64,000 nucleotides of DNA from Streptomyces sp. HPF1205 (GTDB lineage: Bacteria; Actinomycetota; Actinomycetes; Streptomycetales; Streptomycetaceae). The stretch covers positions 62,001 through 126,000 of the forward strand of contig NZ_JAINVH010000022.1 of the NCBI RefSeq assembly GCF_020400825.1. The letters run 5' to 3'. The notes under the pieces are model-generated. The model was not told where the DNA came from. It did not search any database and saw only the letters and a list, made by a program, of their open reading frames with translations. The position numbers were made by a program, and so were the translations under genes. Shown piece by piece: positions 8,910-17,717 of this stretch (its first letter is position 1; every line of letters begins with the position of its first letter).

Positions 8910-10421
8910 ATGTCGATCCGCCCGCTCGCCGCCCGCGCGGCCAATCCGGTGGTCCCCGGCTTCCACCCGGACCCCAGCGTCTGCCGCGTCGGCGAGGACT
9001 ACTACCTCGCCTGCTCAAGCTTCGAGTACTTCCCCGGCATTCCGATCTTCCACAGCAGGGACCTGGTGAACTGGACGCAGATCGCGAACGCTCTCGACCG
9101 GCCCGGCCAGTTCCGGCTCCCGCCCGGCACCTCCCCCTCCGGAGGCCTGTACGCGCCCACCCTGCGCCACCACGACGGCCGGTTCTGGCTGGCGGTGGCC
9201 AACGTCGCCCCCGGCGGCGGGAACCTGCTGTACACCGCCACCGATCCGGCCGGCCCCTGGTCGGACCCGGTGCGGCTGACCGGTGTCACCGGCATCGACC
9301 CGGACCTCGCCTGGGACGAGGACGGTGCCTGCTGGTGCACCTTCGCCGGGAACGCGCAGGTCCGCATCGACCCGCGTACCGGCGAGACCCTCGGCACGCC
9401 GTACCCGGTGTGGTCCGGCACTCCGGGCGCGGCAGCACCCGAGGGACCGCACCTGTACCGGATCGGCGGGTACTGGTACCTGTTGATGGCCGAGGGCGGC
9501 ACCGAGCGCGGGCACAGCGTCTCGATCGCCCGTGGCCCCTCCCCGGCCGGCCCTTTCGAGCCCTGCCCGGACAACCCGATCCTCACCCACCGCAGCACCA
9601 CCCGCCCGGTCCAGAACACGGGCCACGCCGATCTGGTCCAGGCCGTCGACGGCTCCTGGTGGATGGTGCTGCTCGGCGTCCGCCCGCAGGGAGGCACCCC
9701 CGGCTGGCACATCCTGGGCCGGGAGACCTTCCTGGCCCCGGTCTCCTGGGAGAACGGCTGGCCGGTGGTCGCAGAGGTCGGACTCGACCTGCCGGACATG
9801 CCCTGGCCCCTGGTTCCGGTGCCGGCGGACACCGGACGCGACGACTTCGAGCCGGGCGACCTGCACCCGCGCTGGATCTCACTGCGCGACAGACCGGCGG
9901 AACTGGTGACCACCAAGGAGCGCGACGGCTGGCTTACGCTGCGGGCCCGCGGCGGCTCCCTCGACGAGCCGGACGCGGTCTTCGTCGGCCGCCGCCAGCA
10001 GGACCTGGCCTTCCTCGTACGGGCGTTGGTGGACCCGGCCGCGGGCAGCGGCGGGCTGGCCGTCCGGCTGGACGAGCGGCACTACTACTGCGTCGAGGCC
10101 ACCGCCGAAGGGCGGGTGCAGGTGATCGCCCGGATCGGCTCGCTGCGCACCGTCGTCGCCGAAACCACCGTCGCCTGCGGCCCAGTGGTGCTCACCGTAC
10201 GGACCGACGAGGCTCCGCGGCCGCACGACTCACGCACCGGACCGGACTCCCTGGTGTTCGGTGTCGAAACCGCCGACGGCAGCGCCACGGAGGTGGCCTC
10301 CCTGGACGGGCGCTACCTCTCCACGGAGGTGGCGGGCGGTTTCACCGGCCGTGTGGTCGGGGTGTACGCGGCATCGGGCACCGTCCACGTCGACTGGTTC
10401 GACTACACGCCCCTGCCCTGA
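8910..10421 (+). CDS. GH43 beta-xylosidase / alpha-L-arabinofuranosidase
   Basis: 503-residue family 43 glycosidase that cleaves xylo-oligosaccharides or arabinose side chains. The five-bladed propeller domain shows the expected catalytic residues: base Asp21 in FHPDPSV, pKa-tuning Asp130 in GIDPDL and acid Glu178 in APEGPHLY. From about residue 310 a C-terminal beta-sandwich domain follows (GH43_C2 type), ending in a VDWFDY stretch. No signal peptide is visible, so the enzyme is probably intracellular and acts on imported oligosaccharides, consistent with the divergent ABC importer. The ATG at 8910 has GAAGGA nine bases upstream and precedes the conserved N-terminus directly. The closest group appears to be the GH43 xylosidases; specificity between xylose and arabinose cannot be settled by eye. 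Confidence 0.93.
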   Translation: MSIRPLAARAANPVVPGFHPDPSVCRVGEDYYLACSSFEYFPGIPIFHSRDLVNWTQIANALDRPGQFRLPPGTSPSGGLYAPTLRHHDGRFWLAVANVAPGGGNLLYTATDPAGPWSDPVRLTGVTGIDPDLAWDEDGACWCTFAGNAQVRIDPRTGETLGTPYPVWSGTPGAAAPEGPHLYRIGGYWYLLMAEGGTERGHSVSIARGPSPAGPFEPCPDNPILTHRSTTRPVQNTGHADLVQAVDGSWWMVLLGVRPQGGTPGWHILGRETFLAPVSWENGWPVVAEVGLDLPDMPWPLVPVPADTGRDDFEPGDLHPRWISLRDRPAELVTTKERDGWLTLRARGGSLDEPDAVFVGRRQQDLAFLVRALVDPAAGSGGLAVRLDERHYYCVEATAEGRVQVIARIGSLRTVVAETTVACGPVVLTVRTDEAPRPHDSRTGPDSLVFGVETADGSATEVASLDGRYLSTEVAGGFTGRVVGVYAASGTVHVDWFDYTPLP

Positions 10422-10591
10422 CCGGGGCCCTCCACCACGCGGCCCGCCGTGGATCGGCGGCCCCGGCCGGCCGCGCACGCACGCGTGCCGTCGCCACAGC
10501 GTCCGGCGCTGCCGGCGGGCCTCGCACGGTGCCCCGGTGTCGCCCACCGGCCGTGGCGGACACGTTTCGTCGCCTGCGCCGCAGAGATAGC

Positions 10592-11755
10592 ATGGCCGGG
10601 CGATTGCCGCTGGTCCGGCTGCACGGCCGACAGGAAGGCGGTAGTGGCAACGGCCCCCGGCCGACTCGCAGGAGCGGTGCGGACGCGAAGGATCGGAAAG
10701 CGGCTTTGGCTGACGACGCAGTGGAAGGACCGGCGGACGGCGAACACCGGGGAGGCGATCCCTCCCGGCCGGTGACGATCGCGTACATCGCCGAGTCGGC
10801 GGGCGTGTCCGTGCCGACCGTCTCGAAGGTGCTCAACGGGAAGTCGGGCGTGTCCCCGGGCACCCGCGCGCGGGTCGAGGAGCTGATCGACCGGTACGGA
10901 TACCGCAAGCTGTCCGGCGCCAACCGCAGCAACGTGGTGGAGCTGGTCTTCCGCGAGCTGGAAAGCATGTGGGCCGTGGAGATCATCCGGGGAGTGGAGC
11001 GCGTGGCCAGCAGGCACCGCGTGGGCCTGATGGTCTCCCGGTTCGGCCTGCACGACTCCCCCGCCCCCGTCTGGGACGACACCGTGGCCCGGCGCCCGAA
11101 CTGCGTGCTGTCGGTGGCCCAGCTCTCCGAGGCCGAGCGTGAACAGCTCAAGGCCAAGGGAATTCCCTTCGTGGTGTTCGACCCGACCCGGGAACTGCCG
11201 GACGACGTCCCCTTCGTCGGCGCCACCAACTGGTCGGGCGGCCGAGCCGCGACCCGTCACCTGACCGACCTGGGCCACCGCCGCATCGCGATGATCAGCG
11301 GACCGTCCGACGTCCTGTGCTGCGCCGCACGGCTGGACGGCTACCGCTCCGCCCTGCAGGCCGCCGGGCTGCCGACCGATCCCGACCTGGTGACGCACGC
11401 CCCGCTCACCCGCGAGGACGGCTGCGCCGCGGCCCGCGACCTGCTGTCCCGTCCCGGCCGCCCGACCGCGATCTTCACCGCCAACGACCTCCAGGCCATC
11501 GGTGTCTACCAGGCCGCACGCGAAGCCGGCCTGCGCATCCCCGAGGATCTCAGCGTGGTCGGCTTCGACGACCTGCCGCTGGCCTCGTGGGTCGACCCAC
11601 CGCTGACCACCGTCCACCAGCCCCTGACCGAAATGGCCATCGCCGCCACCGAACTCGCACTGACCCTCGGCCGCGGCGAACGGGCCCCGCAGACCGGGCT
11701 GGAGATCGCCACCACGCTCACCGTACGGGAAAGCACGGCGCCGCCGAAGGACTGA
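10592..11755 (+). CDS. LacI-family transcriptional regulator (paralogue C)
   Basis: 387-residue reading with a LacI helix-turn-helix (TIAYIAESAGVSVPTVSKVL) that is identical in sequence to that of the regulator at 2139-3185. Long identical blocks follow (SNVVELVFRELESMWAVEII; LTREDGCAAARDLLSR). Identical recognition helices predict identical or overlapping DNA targets, so the two genes flanking the importer may cross-regulate. The start is uncertain: the ATG at 10592 gives about 60 residues before the HTH with no clear ribosome site, whereas the paralogue has only about 24. A GTG at 10721 is an alternative. It follows GH43 by 170 bp in the same direction and may be cotranscribed. Confidence 0.85.
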   Translation: MAGRLPLVRLHGRQEGGSGNGPRPTRRSGADAKDRKAALADDAVEGPADGEHRGGDPSRPVTIAYIAESAGVSVPTVSKVLNGKSGVSPGTRARVEELIDRYGYRKLSGANRSNVVELVFRELESMWAVEIIRGVERVASRHRVGLMVSRFGLHDSPAPVWDDTVARRPNCVLSVAQLSEAEREQLKAKGIPFVVFDPTRELPDDVPFVGATNWSGGRAATRHLTDLGHRRIAMISGPSDVLCCAARLDGYRSALQAAGLPTDPDLVTHAPLTREDGCAAARDLLSRPGRPTAIFTANDLQAIGVYQAAREAGLRIPEDLSVVGFDDLPLASWVDPPLTTVHQPLTEMAIAATELALTLGRGERAPQTGLEIATTLTVRESTAPPKD

Positions 11756-11983
11756 CCGCGAAACGCTGCGCCGCCGCGTCGGGCACCCGGCATGCGTACG
11801 CGACCGGGACGGACCGGGGCGGCCCGGCACCGTACACCTGCTGAACAGGCATAGACACCGGGCCAGGAGGCGGTGACGCCCGCGCCGACGGGCCGTCACC
11901 GTCGCTCCACGGCTCGTCGGCGCTGGCGCGTTCCACGCGACGCCGATGGGTGGCTTCCGGGGACGGGCCGTCGAACAGCCGCG

Positions 11984-12706
11984 CTACCGGGGCTTGCGCA
12001 GGGAGAACTCGTTGCCGTCGGGGTCGAGCATCAGCACGCGGTCGCCGCCGCCCTCGTCGGTTCCGGTGCGCGTCGCGCCGAGCGAGATCAGGCGGTCGAC
12101 CTCCGCCCGCCAGTCGGCGCCGGTGGGGAGCGCCAGGTCGAGGTAAACCCTGTTGGGGCCCGTCTTCGGCGCCACCGGAGGACCGCCCCACGTGATCTTC
12201 GTACCGCCGTTCGGTGATTGGATCGCGGTCTCCTGGTCCTGGTCCCAGACCAGCGGCCACCGCAGCGCCTCGCTCCAGAAGTAGCCGACCTCCTGCGTAC
12301 CGTCGCAGGCCAGCGCTCCGATGAAGCCGGTGTCGGCAAGGAACTTGTTGCCCGCCTCGATGACGCAGAACTCGTTGCCTTCCGGATCGGCGAGCACCAC
12401 ATGCCCCTCTTCGGGGCGTTGACCCACGTCGATGTGCTTCCCACCGAGTTCCAGTGCCCTGGCCACCGTCTGCTGCTGATCGTCCGGGGAGGTGCTCGTC
12501 AGATCGAAGTGCGCCCGGTTCCTGCCGATCCTGGGCTCCTGGCTCGGCAGGAACCGGATGCGGAACCCGCCGCCATCAGGAGGCAGGATCGCGACCTCGT
12601 CGTCCGAATCGCCGGCCGACGTCCAGCCCAGGACCCCGGACCAGAACCGTGCCAGGCCCGACGGCCGGGTCGCGTTGAAGCAGATCGCGAACAGTTGACT
12701 GGCCAT
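11984..12706 (-). CDS. Two-domain VOC-superfamily (glyoxalase-like) protein
   Basis: 240-residue cytoplasmic protein made of two vicinal-oxygen-chelate repeats. The first (about residues 1-120) contains HFDLTS and LADPEGNEFCVIEAG. The second (about 125-240) contains VYLDLALP and MLDPDGNEFSLRKP. The paired strand-ending motif DP-[ED]-GNEF marks the glyoxalase_6-like branch, whose members include hydrolases, dioxygenase-like folds and antibiotic-binding proteins; no substrate can be assigned. The ATG at 12706 precedes a typical ASQLFAICFNA start; the longer reading from 12766 adds an unlikely Arg-rich tail. The next gene on the same strand is 155 bp away, so it is probably transcribed alone. 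Function unknown, family confident. Confidence 0.85.
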   Translation of the reverse strand: MASQLFAICFNATRPSGLARFWSGVLGWTSAGDSDDEVAILPPDGGGFRIRFLPSQEPRIGRNRAHFDLTSTSPDDQQQTVARALELGGKHIDVGQRPEEGHVVLADPEGNEFCVIEAGNKFLADTGFIGALACDGTQEVGYFWSEALRWPLVWDQDQETAIQSPNGGTKITWGGPPVAPKTGPNRVYLDLALPTGADWRAEVDRLISLGATRTGTDEGGGDRVLMLDPDGNEFSLRKPR

Positions 12707-12861
12707 ACGCCGTGCATCTCCGATTCGCCGACAGTCGATACGGCGGCCCGCGCGCCCCGCGGGCACAGCCTAGGCGTGGCCGTGCCGCACCTGCATCCGA
12801 GATTCCGCCGCAAGGGAACGCGGTCACGCTCGATGCCCGCCGGGAGCTCCGCAAGTCCCGC

Positions 12862-13476
12862 CTATCCGGCGGAGGCGTCCAGAGGATTGGAGGCTACCCT
12901 GTCGGCCAGACCCGCTCGCACCGCGCTGTCGGCCGAGCTGCCGGGTTTGCGCGCCGCCTGGTCCTGGAAGCACGCAAGGAACCGCTCCGCGAGGTCCAGT
13001 CGGGGATAACGCCTCAGCACGTCGGCCCGGAAAGCGGCCGAATAGCCTTCCGCGTCCTTGCCGACGATCTCGGTGGCGGTGGCGCGGGCCAGCAGGTGAC
13101 CCTCCGGGTCCTCGGACACGTCCACCTCGCGCCACATGTGGCGGATGATCACCTGTGACAGGCGCTCCCGGCGCTCCGCCGGCCACCCCGCGCCGGCGGC
13201 GAAGACCTGGGCGACATGGCCTCCGGCCTCCTCGAAGACCACGGTGTGGCTGTCGAACGCCGGTACGAGGCCGAAGTCGTGGAACAGCGCCGCGACGTAG
13301 AGCAACTCCGGGTCGAACGAGACGCCGTCCGCCGTACCGCGGGCAGCCGCCCAGAGGTATGCGCGCAGCGAATGGTTGAGCAGCGCCGGGGGCAGATAGG
13401 CCGATGCCACCTCCAGCGCGGCGACCGCTGCCGCGCCGGCAGGCATGGGAAGGGCGCCGAGTGACATGTGCTTCAT
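12862..13476 (-). CDS. HD-domain metal-dependent phosphohydrolase-like protein
   Basis: 204-residue HD-superfamily protein. Metal-ligand candidates are His35 (LLNHSLR) and the His66-Asp67 pair in LFHDFG, followed by further histidines at HTVV and IIRHMWRE. The arrangement and length resemble the small HD proteins related to cyanamide hydratase (DDI2-like), in which the domain hydrates nitriles or acts on small substrates rather than nucleotides. The start codon overlaps the stop of the upstream oxidoreductase by 4 nt (ATGA), so the two are translationally coupled and probably act in one pathway. The last 30 residues are Ala/Ser-rich and poorly conserved in type. Substrate unknown; other HD phosphohydrolase activities cannot be excluded. 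Confidence 0.8.
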   Translation of the reverse strand: MKHMSLGALPMPAGAAAVAALEVASAYLPPALLNHSLRAYLWAAARGTADGVSFDPELLYVAALFHDFGLVPAFDSHTVVFEEAGGHVAQVFAAGAGWPAERRERLSQVIIRHMWREVDVSEDPEGHLLARATATEIVGKDAEGYSAAFRADVLRRYPRLDLAERFLACFQDQAARKPGSSADSAVRAGLADRVASNPLDASAG

Positions 13477-14417
13477 CGTGCGACCGCTTGCGTGGTCCCG
13501 GCCGGCGCGACGCGGATGATCGTTTTCCCGCGGATGTGGCGGCCGGGCGCGAACACCGCCGGAGTTTCGGCGAGCGTGCGCACCTCACTGACGATCGGCT
13601 TGAGCCGGCCGTCCCTCACCCTCTGCGCCAGGTCGGCCAGGCGGGCCCGGTCGGGTTCAACGACGAAGAAGACCGCCCGCCCGCCTTCGGGAGTGACCGT
13701 GGGCGGCGCCGTGATGGAGACGAGAGTGCCTCCGGGCCGTACCAGCGCGGCCGAGCGGTCGAGGATCTCGCCGCCGATCCCGTCGAACACGACGTCCACC
13801 GGGCCCGTGTCCTCCAGCCGCTGCGTCTCCAGGTCCACGAACGTCTCGGCGCCCAGGCCGAGAGCGGTCTCCCGGTCGGCGGCTCGGCCGGTGGCGATGA
13901 CGCGTGCTCCTGCCTCGCGGGCGAGTTGCACCGCGAGGGTCCCGACACCTCCGGCCGCGCCGTGGATCAGCACCGCCTGGCCCGCGGTGAGGCGTCCATG
14001 GTCGAACAGGCCCTGCCAGGCGGTCAGTCCGGAGATCGGCAGTGCGGCGGCCACGGTGTGGTCGATGTCGGCGGGAAGCGGGGCCAGGTTACGGGCCTCC
14101 ACGGCGGTGTATTCCGCCAGGGACCCGTCGCGTGCCCAGTCCGTCAGGCCGAAGACGCGCTGGCCGACGGTCAGGCCGGTCGTGCCGTATCCCAGTTCGG
14201 CGACGACTCCGGACAGTTCGTGTCCGGGCACGCTCGGCGTCCGGTCGCGCCCGGCGCGGTCGGTCCATGTCGCGGGCCACGTCAGTTCGGTGCGCGTGAA
14301 TCCCGCGGCGTGCACACGCACGACGACGTCGTTCTCGGCCGCGTGGGGGTAAGGCAGCTCCGACAGGGCGAGGCCGCCGGCACCGGCCTGCCGGTCCTGG
14401 ACAGTGATGGCTTGCAT
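13473..14417 (-). CDS. NADP-dependent zinc-type alcohol dehydrogenase/quinone oxidoreductase
   Basis: 314-residue medium-chain dehydrogenase/reductase of the quinone oxidoreductase branch. A GroES-like N-terminal domain (GHELSGVVAELG, residues about 65-77) is followed by a Rossmann fold with the AAGGVGTLAVQLA dinucleotide motif at about 150-162. Structural-zinc cysteines are absent, as is usual for this branch. It reduces quinones or enones with NADPH. The ATG at 14417 has GAAGGA five bases upstream, and the protein begins MQAITVQ, a standard start for the family. A much longer open frame extends upstream to 14873 but is Arg/Pro-rich and not conserved in character. The next gene overlaps its stop by 4 nt and encodes an HD protein. 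Confidence 0.9.
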   Translation of the reverse strand: MQAITVQDRQAGAGGLALSELPYPHAAENDVVVRVHAAGFTRTELTWPATWTDRAGRDRTPSVPGHELSGVVAELGYGTTGLTVGQRVFGLTDWARDGSLAEYTAVEARNLAPLPADIDHTVAAALPISGLTAWQGLFDHGRLTAGQAVLIHGAAGGVGTLAVQLAREAGARVIATGRAADRETALGLGAETFVDLETQRLEDTGPVDVVFDGIGGEILDRSAALVRPGGTLVSITAPPTVTPEGGRAVFFVVEPDRARLADLAQRVRDGRLKPIVSEVRTLAETPAVFAPGRHIRGKTIIRVAPAGTTQAVAR

Positions 14418-14776
14418 GGGTCTTCCTTCATGGACTGTGCAGCGGCGTTCGAGCACACCGATGCCCGCTGCGGGTGGGCGAGGCTCCGGCTCCGAAGTGA
14501 TTCCACCGTATGGCCCAACCAGCCCGTCCCTGTGGACCACTTCTCGGACGAAACAGTGGGCCACTTGCGGGTCCCTGTACGCGGGACGCCGGCTCGGGAG
14601 GCCGGCCCCGCCCGCACCTCGCGTGCGCGGAGGATCAGTGCCTGCCGCGTCCCCCTGGCGCTGTGGACGGCCTGGCCGCCGACACCATGGCGCACCTCGC
14701 GTACGTACCGTGATTGTTCGGTTACCGTTCATCGTGTTCCGGTCGTCCGCGCGCCCTCGCCCGAAGGAGGAACCCG
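14418..14776. other. Divergent promoter region, oxidoreductase and hydrolase
   Basis: About 360 bp between divergent genes. Two imperfect CCACTT-type repeats at about 14530-14570 may be regulator sites, but no recognisable operator or promoter hexamer stands out. I see no credible coding sequence. Confidence 0.4.
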
Positions 14777-15772
14777 TTGGACACCAACGCGCTGCCGCAC
14801 CTCGACCCGTACGCCGAACGCTTCCTGGCGGCGCATGCCGCGGCCAATACGCCGCCGCTGGAGGACCTGACACCGCAGGAGGCCAGGGCCGGGGCGTTGG
14901 CGGGTCAGCTCGCCGTTCACGCGGTGCTCAAGCCCGTCCGTATCGAGGAGCGGACGCTTCCCGTCGGCCCCGGTGGCAAGGTCCTGGTGCGGATCGTACG
15001 GCCGCAGTCCTCGTCGGGCATCCTGCCGGCGGTGATGTACTTCCACGGGGGCGGATGGGTGCTGGGCGACCGGATCGCCTACGACCGCAAGACCCGCGAC
15101 CTGGCCCACGCCTGCGGCGCCGCGGTCGTGTTCGTGGAGTACACGCGCTCGCCGGAGGCCCGCTATCCCGTCGCGCTGGAAGAGGCGTACGCGGCCACCG
15201 CCTGGATCGCCGAGCACGGCCTGGAACTGGACCTGGACGGCGCCCGGCTCGCGGTCGCCGGCGACAGTTCGGGCGGCAACCTGGCGACCGCCACGGCCCT
15301 GCTCGCCAAGCGCGGCGGCGGCCCACGGCTCCTGCAGCAGGTGCTGTTCTACCCGTCCCTGGACGCCGGATTCGACACGCCGTCCTACGAACGGTTCGCT
15401 GACGGTTTCTTCCTCACCCGCGCGCAGATGCGGTGGTTCTGGAGCCAGTACGCGCCCGACCACTCGGTGCGCACGGAGCCGACCGCCGCACCGCTGCGGG
15501 CCCCGACGCAGGAACTGGCAGGGCTGCCGCCCGCCCTGGTGATCACGGGCGAAGCGGACCCATTGCGCGACGAAGGCGAGGCGTACGCCCGCAAGCTCAT
15601 GGAGGCGGGCGTGCCCGTCGTGGCGACCCGCTACCTGGGAGCGATCCATTCCTTCACCGCCCAGGACCAGTTGGCGGCCAGTCCCCTCACCCAGGCGGCG
15701 ATCGACCAGGCCGGCCAGGTGCTGCGCAGGGCCTTCGACAGCCGGCCGTGGGTATCAGCAGCAGGCTGCTGA
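14777..15772 (+). CDS. Alpha/beta hydrolase, hormone-sensitive-lipase (HSL) family
   Basis: 331-residue esterase/lipase. The oxyanion-hole motif HGGGW (about residue 92) and the nucleophile elbow GDSSGG (about 162) define the HSL/family IV esterases. The Asp and His of the triad fit the GEADPLRDE and AIHSF stretches. No signal peptide, so probably cytoplasmic. The TTG at 14777 is chosen because AAGGAGG lies upstream at ideal spacing, and the N-terminus DTNALPHLDPYAERFL is typical of the family. The last codons, including the TGA, lie inside a 19-bp inverted repeat, so the C-terminal VSAAGC is encoded by the terminator stem. A small-ester or xenobiotic role is likely; the substrate is unknown. 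Confidence 0.9.
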   Translation: MDTNALPHLDPYAERFLAAHAAANTPPLEDLTPQEARAGALAGQLAVHAVLKPVRIEERTLPVGPGGKVLVRIVRPQSSSGILPAVMYFHGGGWVLGDRIAYDRKTRDLAHACGAAVVFVEYTRSPEARYPVALEEAYAATAWIAEHGLELDLDGARLAVAGDSSGGNLATATALLAKRGGGPRLLQQVLFYPSLDAGFDTPSYERFADGFFLTRAQMRWFWSQYAPDHSVRTEPTAAPLRAPTQELAGLPPALVITGEADPLRDEGEAYARKLMEAGVPVVATRYLGAIHSFTAQDQLAASPLTQAAIDQAGQVLRRAFDSRPWVSAAGC

Positions 15773-15783
15773 TACCCACGGCC
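15744..15783. terminator. Bidirectional hairpin, 19-bp perfect arms, spanning a stop codon
   Basis: Perfect inverted repeat with arms at 15744-15762 and 15765-15783 and only two bases between them. It lies at the tail-to-tail junction of two hydrolase genes and contains the TGA of the rightward gene. The TGATACCCAC segment of the right arm is repeated directly at 15784-15793. It probably terminates both transcripts. Confidence 0.8.
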
Positions 15784-15843
15784 TGATACCCACTGCCCCC
15801 GACGGCCACCCGACCGGCTGCCTTGTCCGCTGCCGGCAGGCAG

Positions 15844-16677
15844 TCAGCTGCTCTGGAAGAATTCGAGGATGTCCGGGTTGGTGACGTCCGGATGGGTCGA
15901 CAACATGCCGTGCGGGAGGCCTTCGTAGCTCTTCAGCGTCCCGTTCTTCAGAAGTTTCGCGGACAACGGCCCGGAGTCGTCGTACGGAACGATCTGGTCG
16001 TCCTTGCCGTGCATCACCAGAACGGGAACGTCGATCTTCTTGAGGTCCTCGGTGAAGTCGGTCTCGGAGAATGCCTTGATGCACTCGTAGTGGGCGTTCG
16101 CCGCACCCATCATGCCCTGCCGCCACCAGTTGTCGATCAGCCCTTGGGAAACATTGGCGCCGGCGCGGTTGAAGCCGTAGAACGGCCCTGTCGGGACCTC
16201 GATGTACAACTGCGCGCGGTTGGCGGCGAGGGCGCTGCGGAATCCGTCGAAGACCTCGATGGGCGTTCCGCCCGGATTGGACTCCGACTTGACCATGATC
16301 GGCGGCACGGCGCCGACCAGTACGGCCTTGGCGACGCGGCCGGGCTTGGCGCGCGCGGCATACCGCGTCACCTCGCCGCCGCCGGTGGAGTGCCCGACGT
16401 GGAAGGCACCGCGGAGATCGAGCGCGTCGGTCAGCGCGATCACGTCAGCGGCATAGGTGTCCATGTCGTGGCCGGTCGAGGTCTGTGTGGAGCGGCCGTG
16501 ACCGCGACGGTCGTGAGCGATGACGCGGTAGCCGTGCGACAGGAAGAACAGCATCTGGTTGTCCCAGTCGTCGGCGCTCAACGGCCATCCGTGGTGGAAG
16601 ACGATCGGCTGGCCGTCGCGCGGCCCCCAGTCCTTGTAGAAGATGGTCGTGCCGTCGTCCGTGGTGATCGTGCCCAT
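15844..16677 (-). CDS. Alpha/beta hydrolase, non-heme chloroperoxidase-like
   Basis: 277-residue cofactor-free haloperoxidase/esterase of the alpha/beta hydrolase fold. The nucleophile is Ser97 in GHSTGG. The DRRGHGRS motif follows strand 4, an Asp lies in MHGKDDQIVPY and the His in LPHGML. Length matches the bacterial perhydrolases (about 275 residues), which in vitro make peracids that halogenate, but in vivo probably act as esterases or lactonases. No signal peptide. The ATG at 16677 begins MGTITTDDGTTIFYKDWG, the canonical start of this group. It is monocistronic, with a 550-bp region upstream and a strong shared terminator downstream. Confidence 0.93.
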   Translation of the reverse strand: MGTITTDDGTTIFYKDWGPRDGQPIVFHHGWPLSADDWDNQMLFFLSHGYRVIAHDRRGHGRSTQTSTGHDMDTYAADVIALTDALDLRGAFHVGHSTGGGEVTRYAARAKPGRVAKAVLVGAVPPIMVKSESNPGGTPIEVFDGFRSALAANRAQLYIEVPTGPFYGFNRAGANVSQGLIDNWWRQGMMGAANAHYECIKAFSETDFTEDLKKIDVPVLVMHGKDDQIVPYDDSGPLSAKLLKNGTLKSYEGLPHGMLSTHPDVTNPDILEFFQSS

Positions 16678-17234
16678 CGGTTGAGTCCTCCGCTCGCCCG
16701 GAATTCTCCACGCGCGCGAACGGGGCGGAGCTGGGAAACAGGCTCACTGCTTCCGGTCGGACCACGCGCTGCCACCCCGCGTCACACACCATTCGTCACC
16801 AACGCTACCCCCGCGTGCCATACCGCACATCTTGTGCCATGGGAGACATGTCAACACCTGCCTCACCAGTGAATGCGCCGCGGTCAATGCGCCGCCGCAC
16901 CGCCGATCGCGACCGGCCCCGGCCGCTGTTGACGCGGAGAAGCAGAACCGGCATCCGTTCGCCGGCCACGCGGCGCGGCGCAGGCCGCCGCCCTACGGCG
17001 AAGCAGGTCAGGCCCGCCCCGACGCGGGCGGCGACCACGATCGTGCAACGCGATCAGCCGCCTCGTCGTGCCGCCGTCGGACTGCCGTCGGAAGGCAACC
17101 TCATGCCGCTGTTGCGCCGGACCTTGGGGCGGCTCGCCGAGGCAGGGCTCCGCGCGTGCACCCTGTGGCTGCCTGCCGCGGCTGGGCATGCCGAGAGGGC
17201 CATGGAGTGGGTCGCAGCCGAGGTGGCCGGGAGG
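16678..17234. other. Intergenic region upstream of chloroperoxidase gene
   Basis: About 560 bp with no supported gene. A plus-strand stretch at about 17100-17230 has coding-like codon use (reading LMPLLRRTLGRLAEAGLRA) and faintly recalls the acetyl-CoA-binding segment of GNAT acetyltransferases, but it has no start and is cut by the next gene. It may be a decayed gene tail; I do not call it as a feature. Confidence 0.35.
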
Positions 17235-17717
17235 TCAGGCGGTCAGCGCCGCAAGTTCCGCGTTGGCGCGCTCGGTGACCAGGGCGAGGACGCGGCCGGC
17301 GGCGGTCAGGTCCGCGGCGGGTATGCCGCCCCAGATGCGGGCGCTGACAGGGGCGGTCTCGGCGCCGACGGCGGCCATCAGCTCGCGCCCCGCGTCCGTG
17401 GGGCGAAGATGCGGGCCTTCCGCGTCAAGCAGTCGCTTGGCGAGCAGCTCGTCGACTGTGGCACGGACATCGGCCGGATCGGCCTTGAGGGAGTTCTGGA
17501 TCTGGGCGACGAGATCGTCCGGTGTCTGCGGGGTGTCGGCGGTGACGGCGGCACGCAGGGCGACCTGCTGCTGGAACGTGATGCCGTGCCGGGCCAGGAC
17601 GTGCTCCAGGACGCCGCGGGCAGCGTAGTGGGCCAGGGCGAGGTCGCGGGCGTTGGCGACTGGTTCGGTGGTGGACGCGGTGGCGGATGCGGTGGCGGTG
17701 GACGCGGTGGTGGTCAT
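17235..17717 (-). CDS. MarR-like winged-helix protein, partner of upstream MarR
   Basis: 160-residue protein with a Thr/Ala-rich N-terminus of about 20 residues, then helices that read like the MarR scaffold (GVLEHVLARHGITFQQQVALRAAV). The recognition-helix region is diverged and is followed by a wing-like stretch ending DAEGPHLRPTDAGRELM. The motif LRPTDAGREL matches the L-T-x-x-G-x-x-L end of MarR wings. Its start overlaps the stop of the true MarR gene by 4 nt (ATGA), so both are made together. It may form a heterodimer or act as an anti-regulator; that is inference. A plain MarR-family regulator of some other target is the alternative. Confidence 0.65.
   Translation of the reverse strand: MTTTASTATASATASTTEPVANARDLALAHYAARGVLEHVLARHGITFQQQVALRAAVTADTPQTPDDLVAQIQNSLKADPADVRATVDELLAKRLLDAEGPHLRPTDAGRELMAAVGAETAPVSARIWGGIPAADLTAAGRVLALVTERANAELAALTA

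Noticed and set aside
16805..17234. Several small frames upstream of the chloroperoxidase
   Set aside because: No ribosome sites, no conserved motif and conflicting frames; a possible GNAT-like scrap is too short to call.
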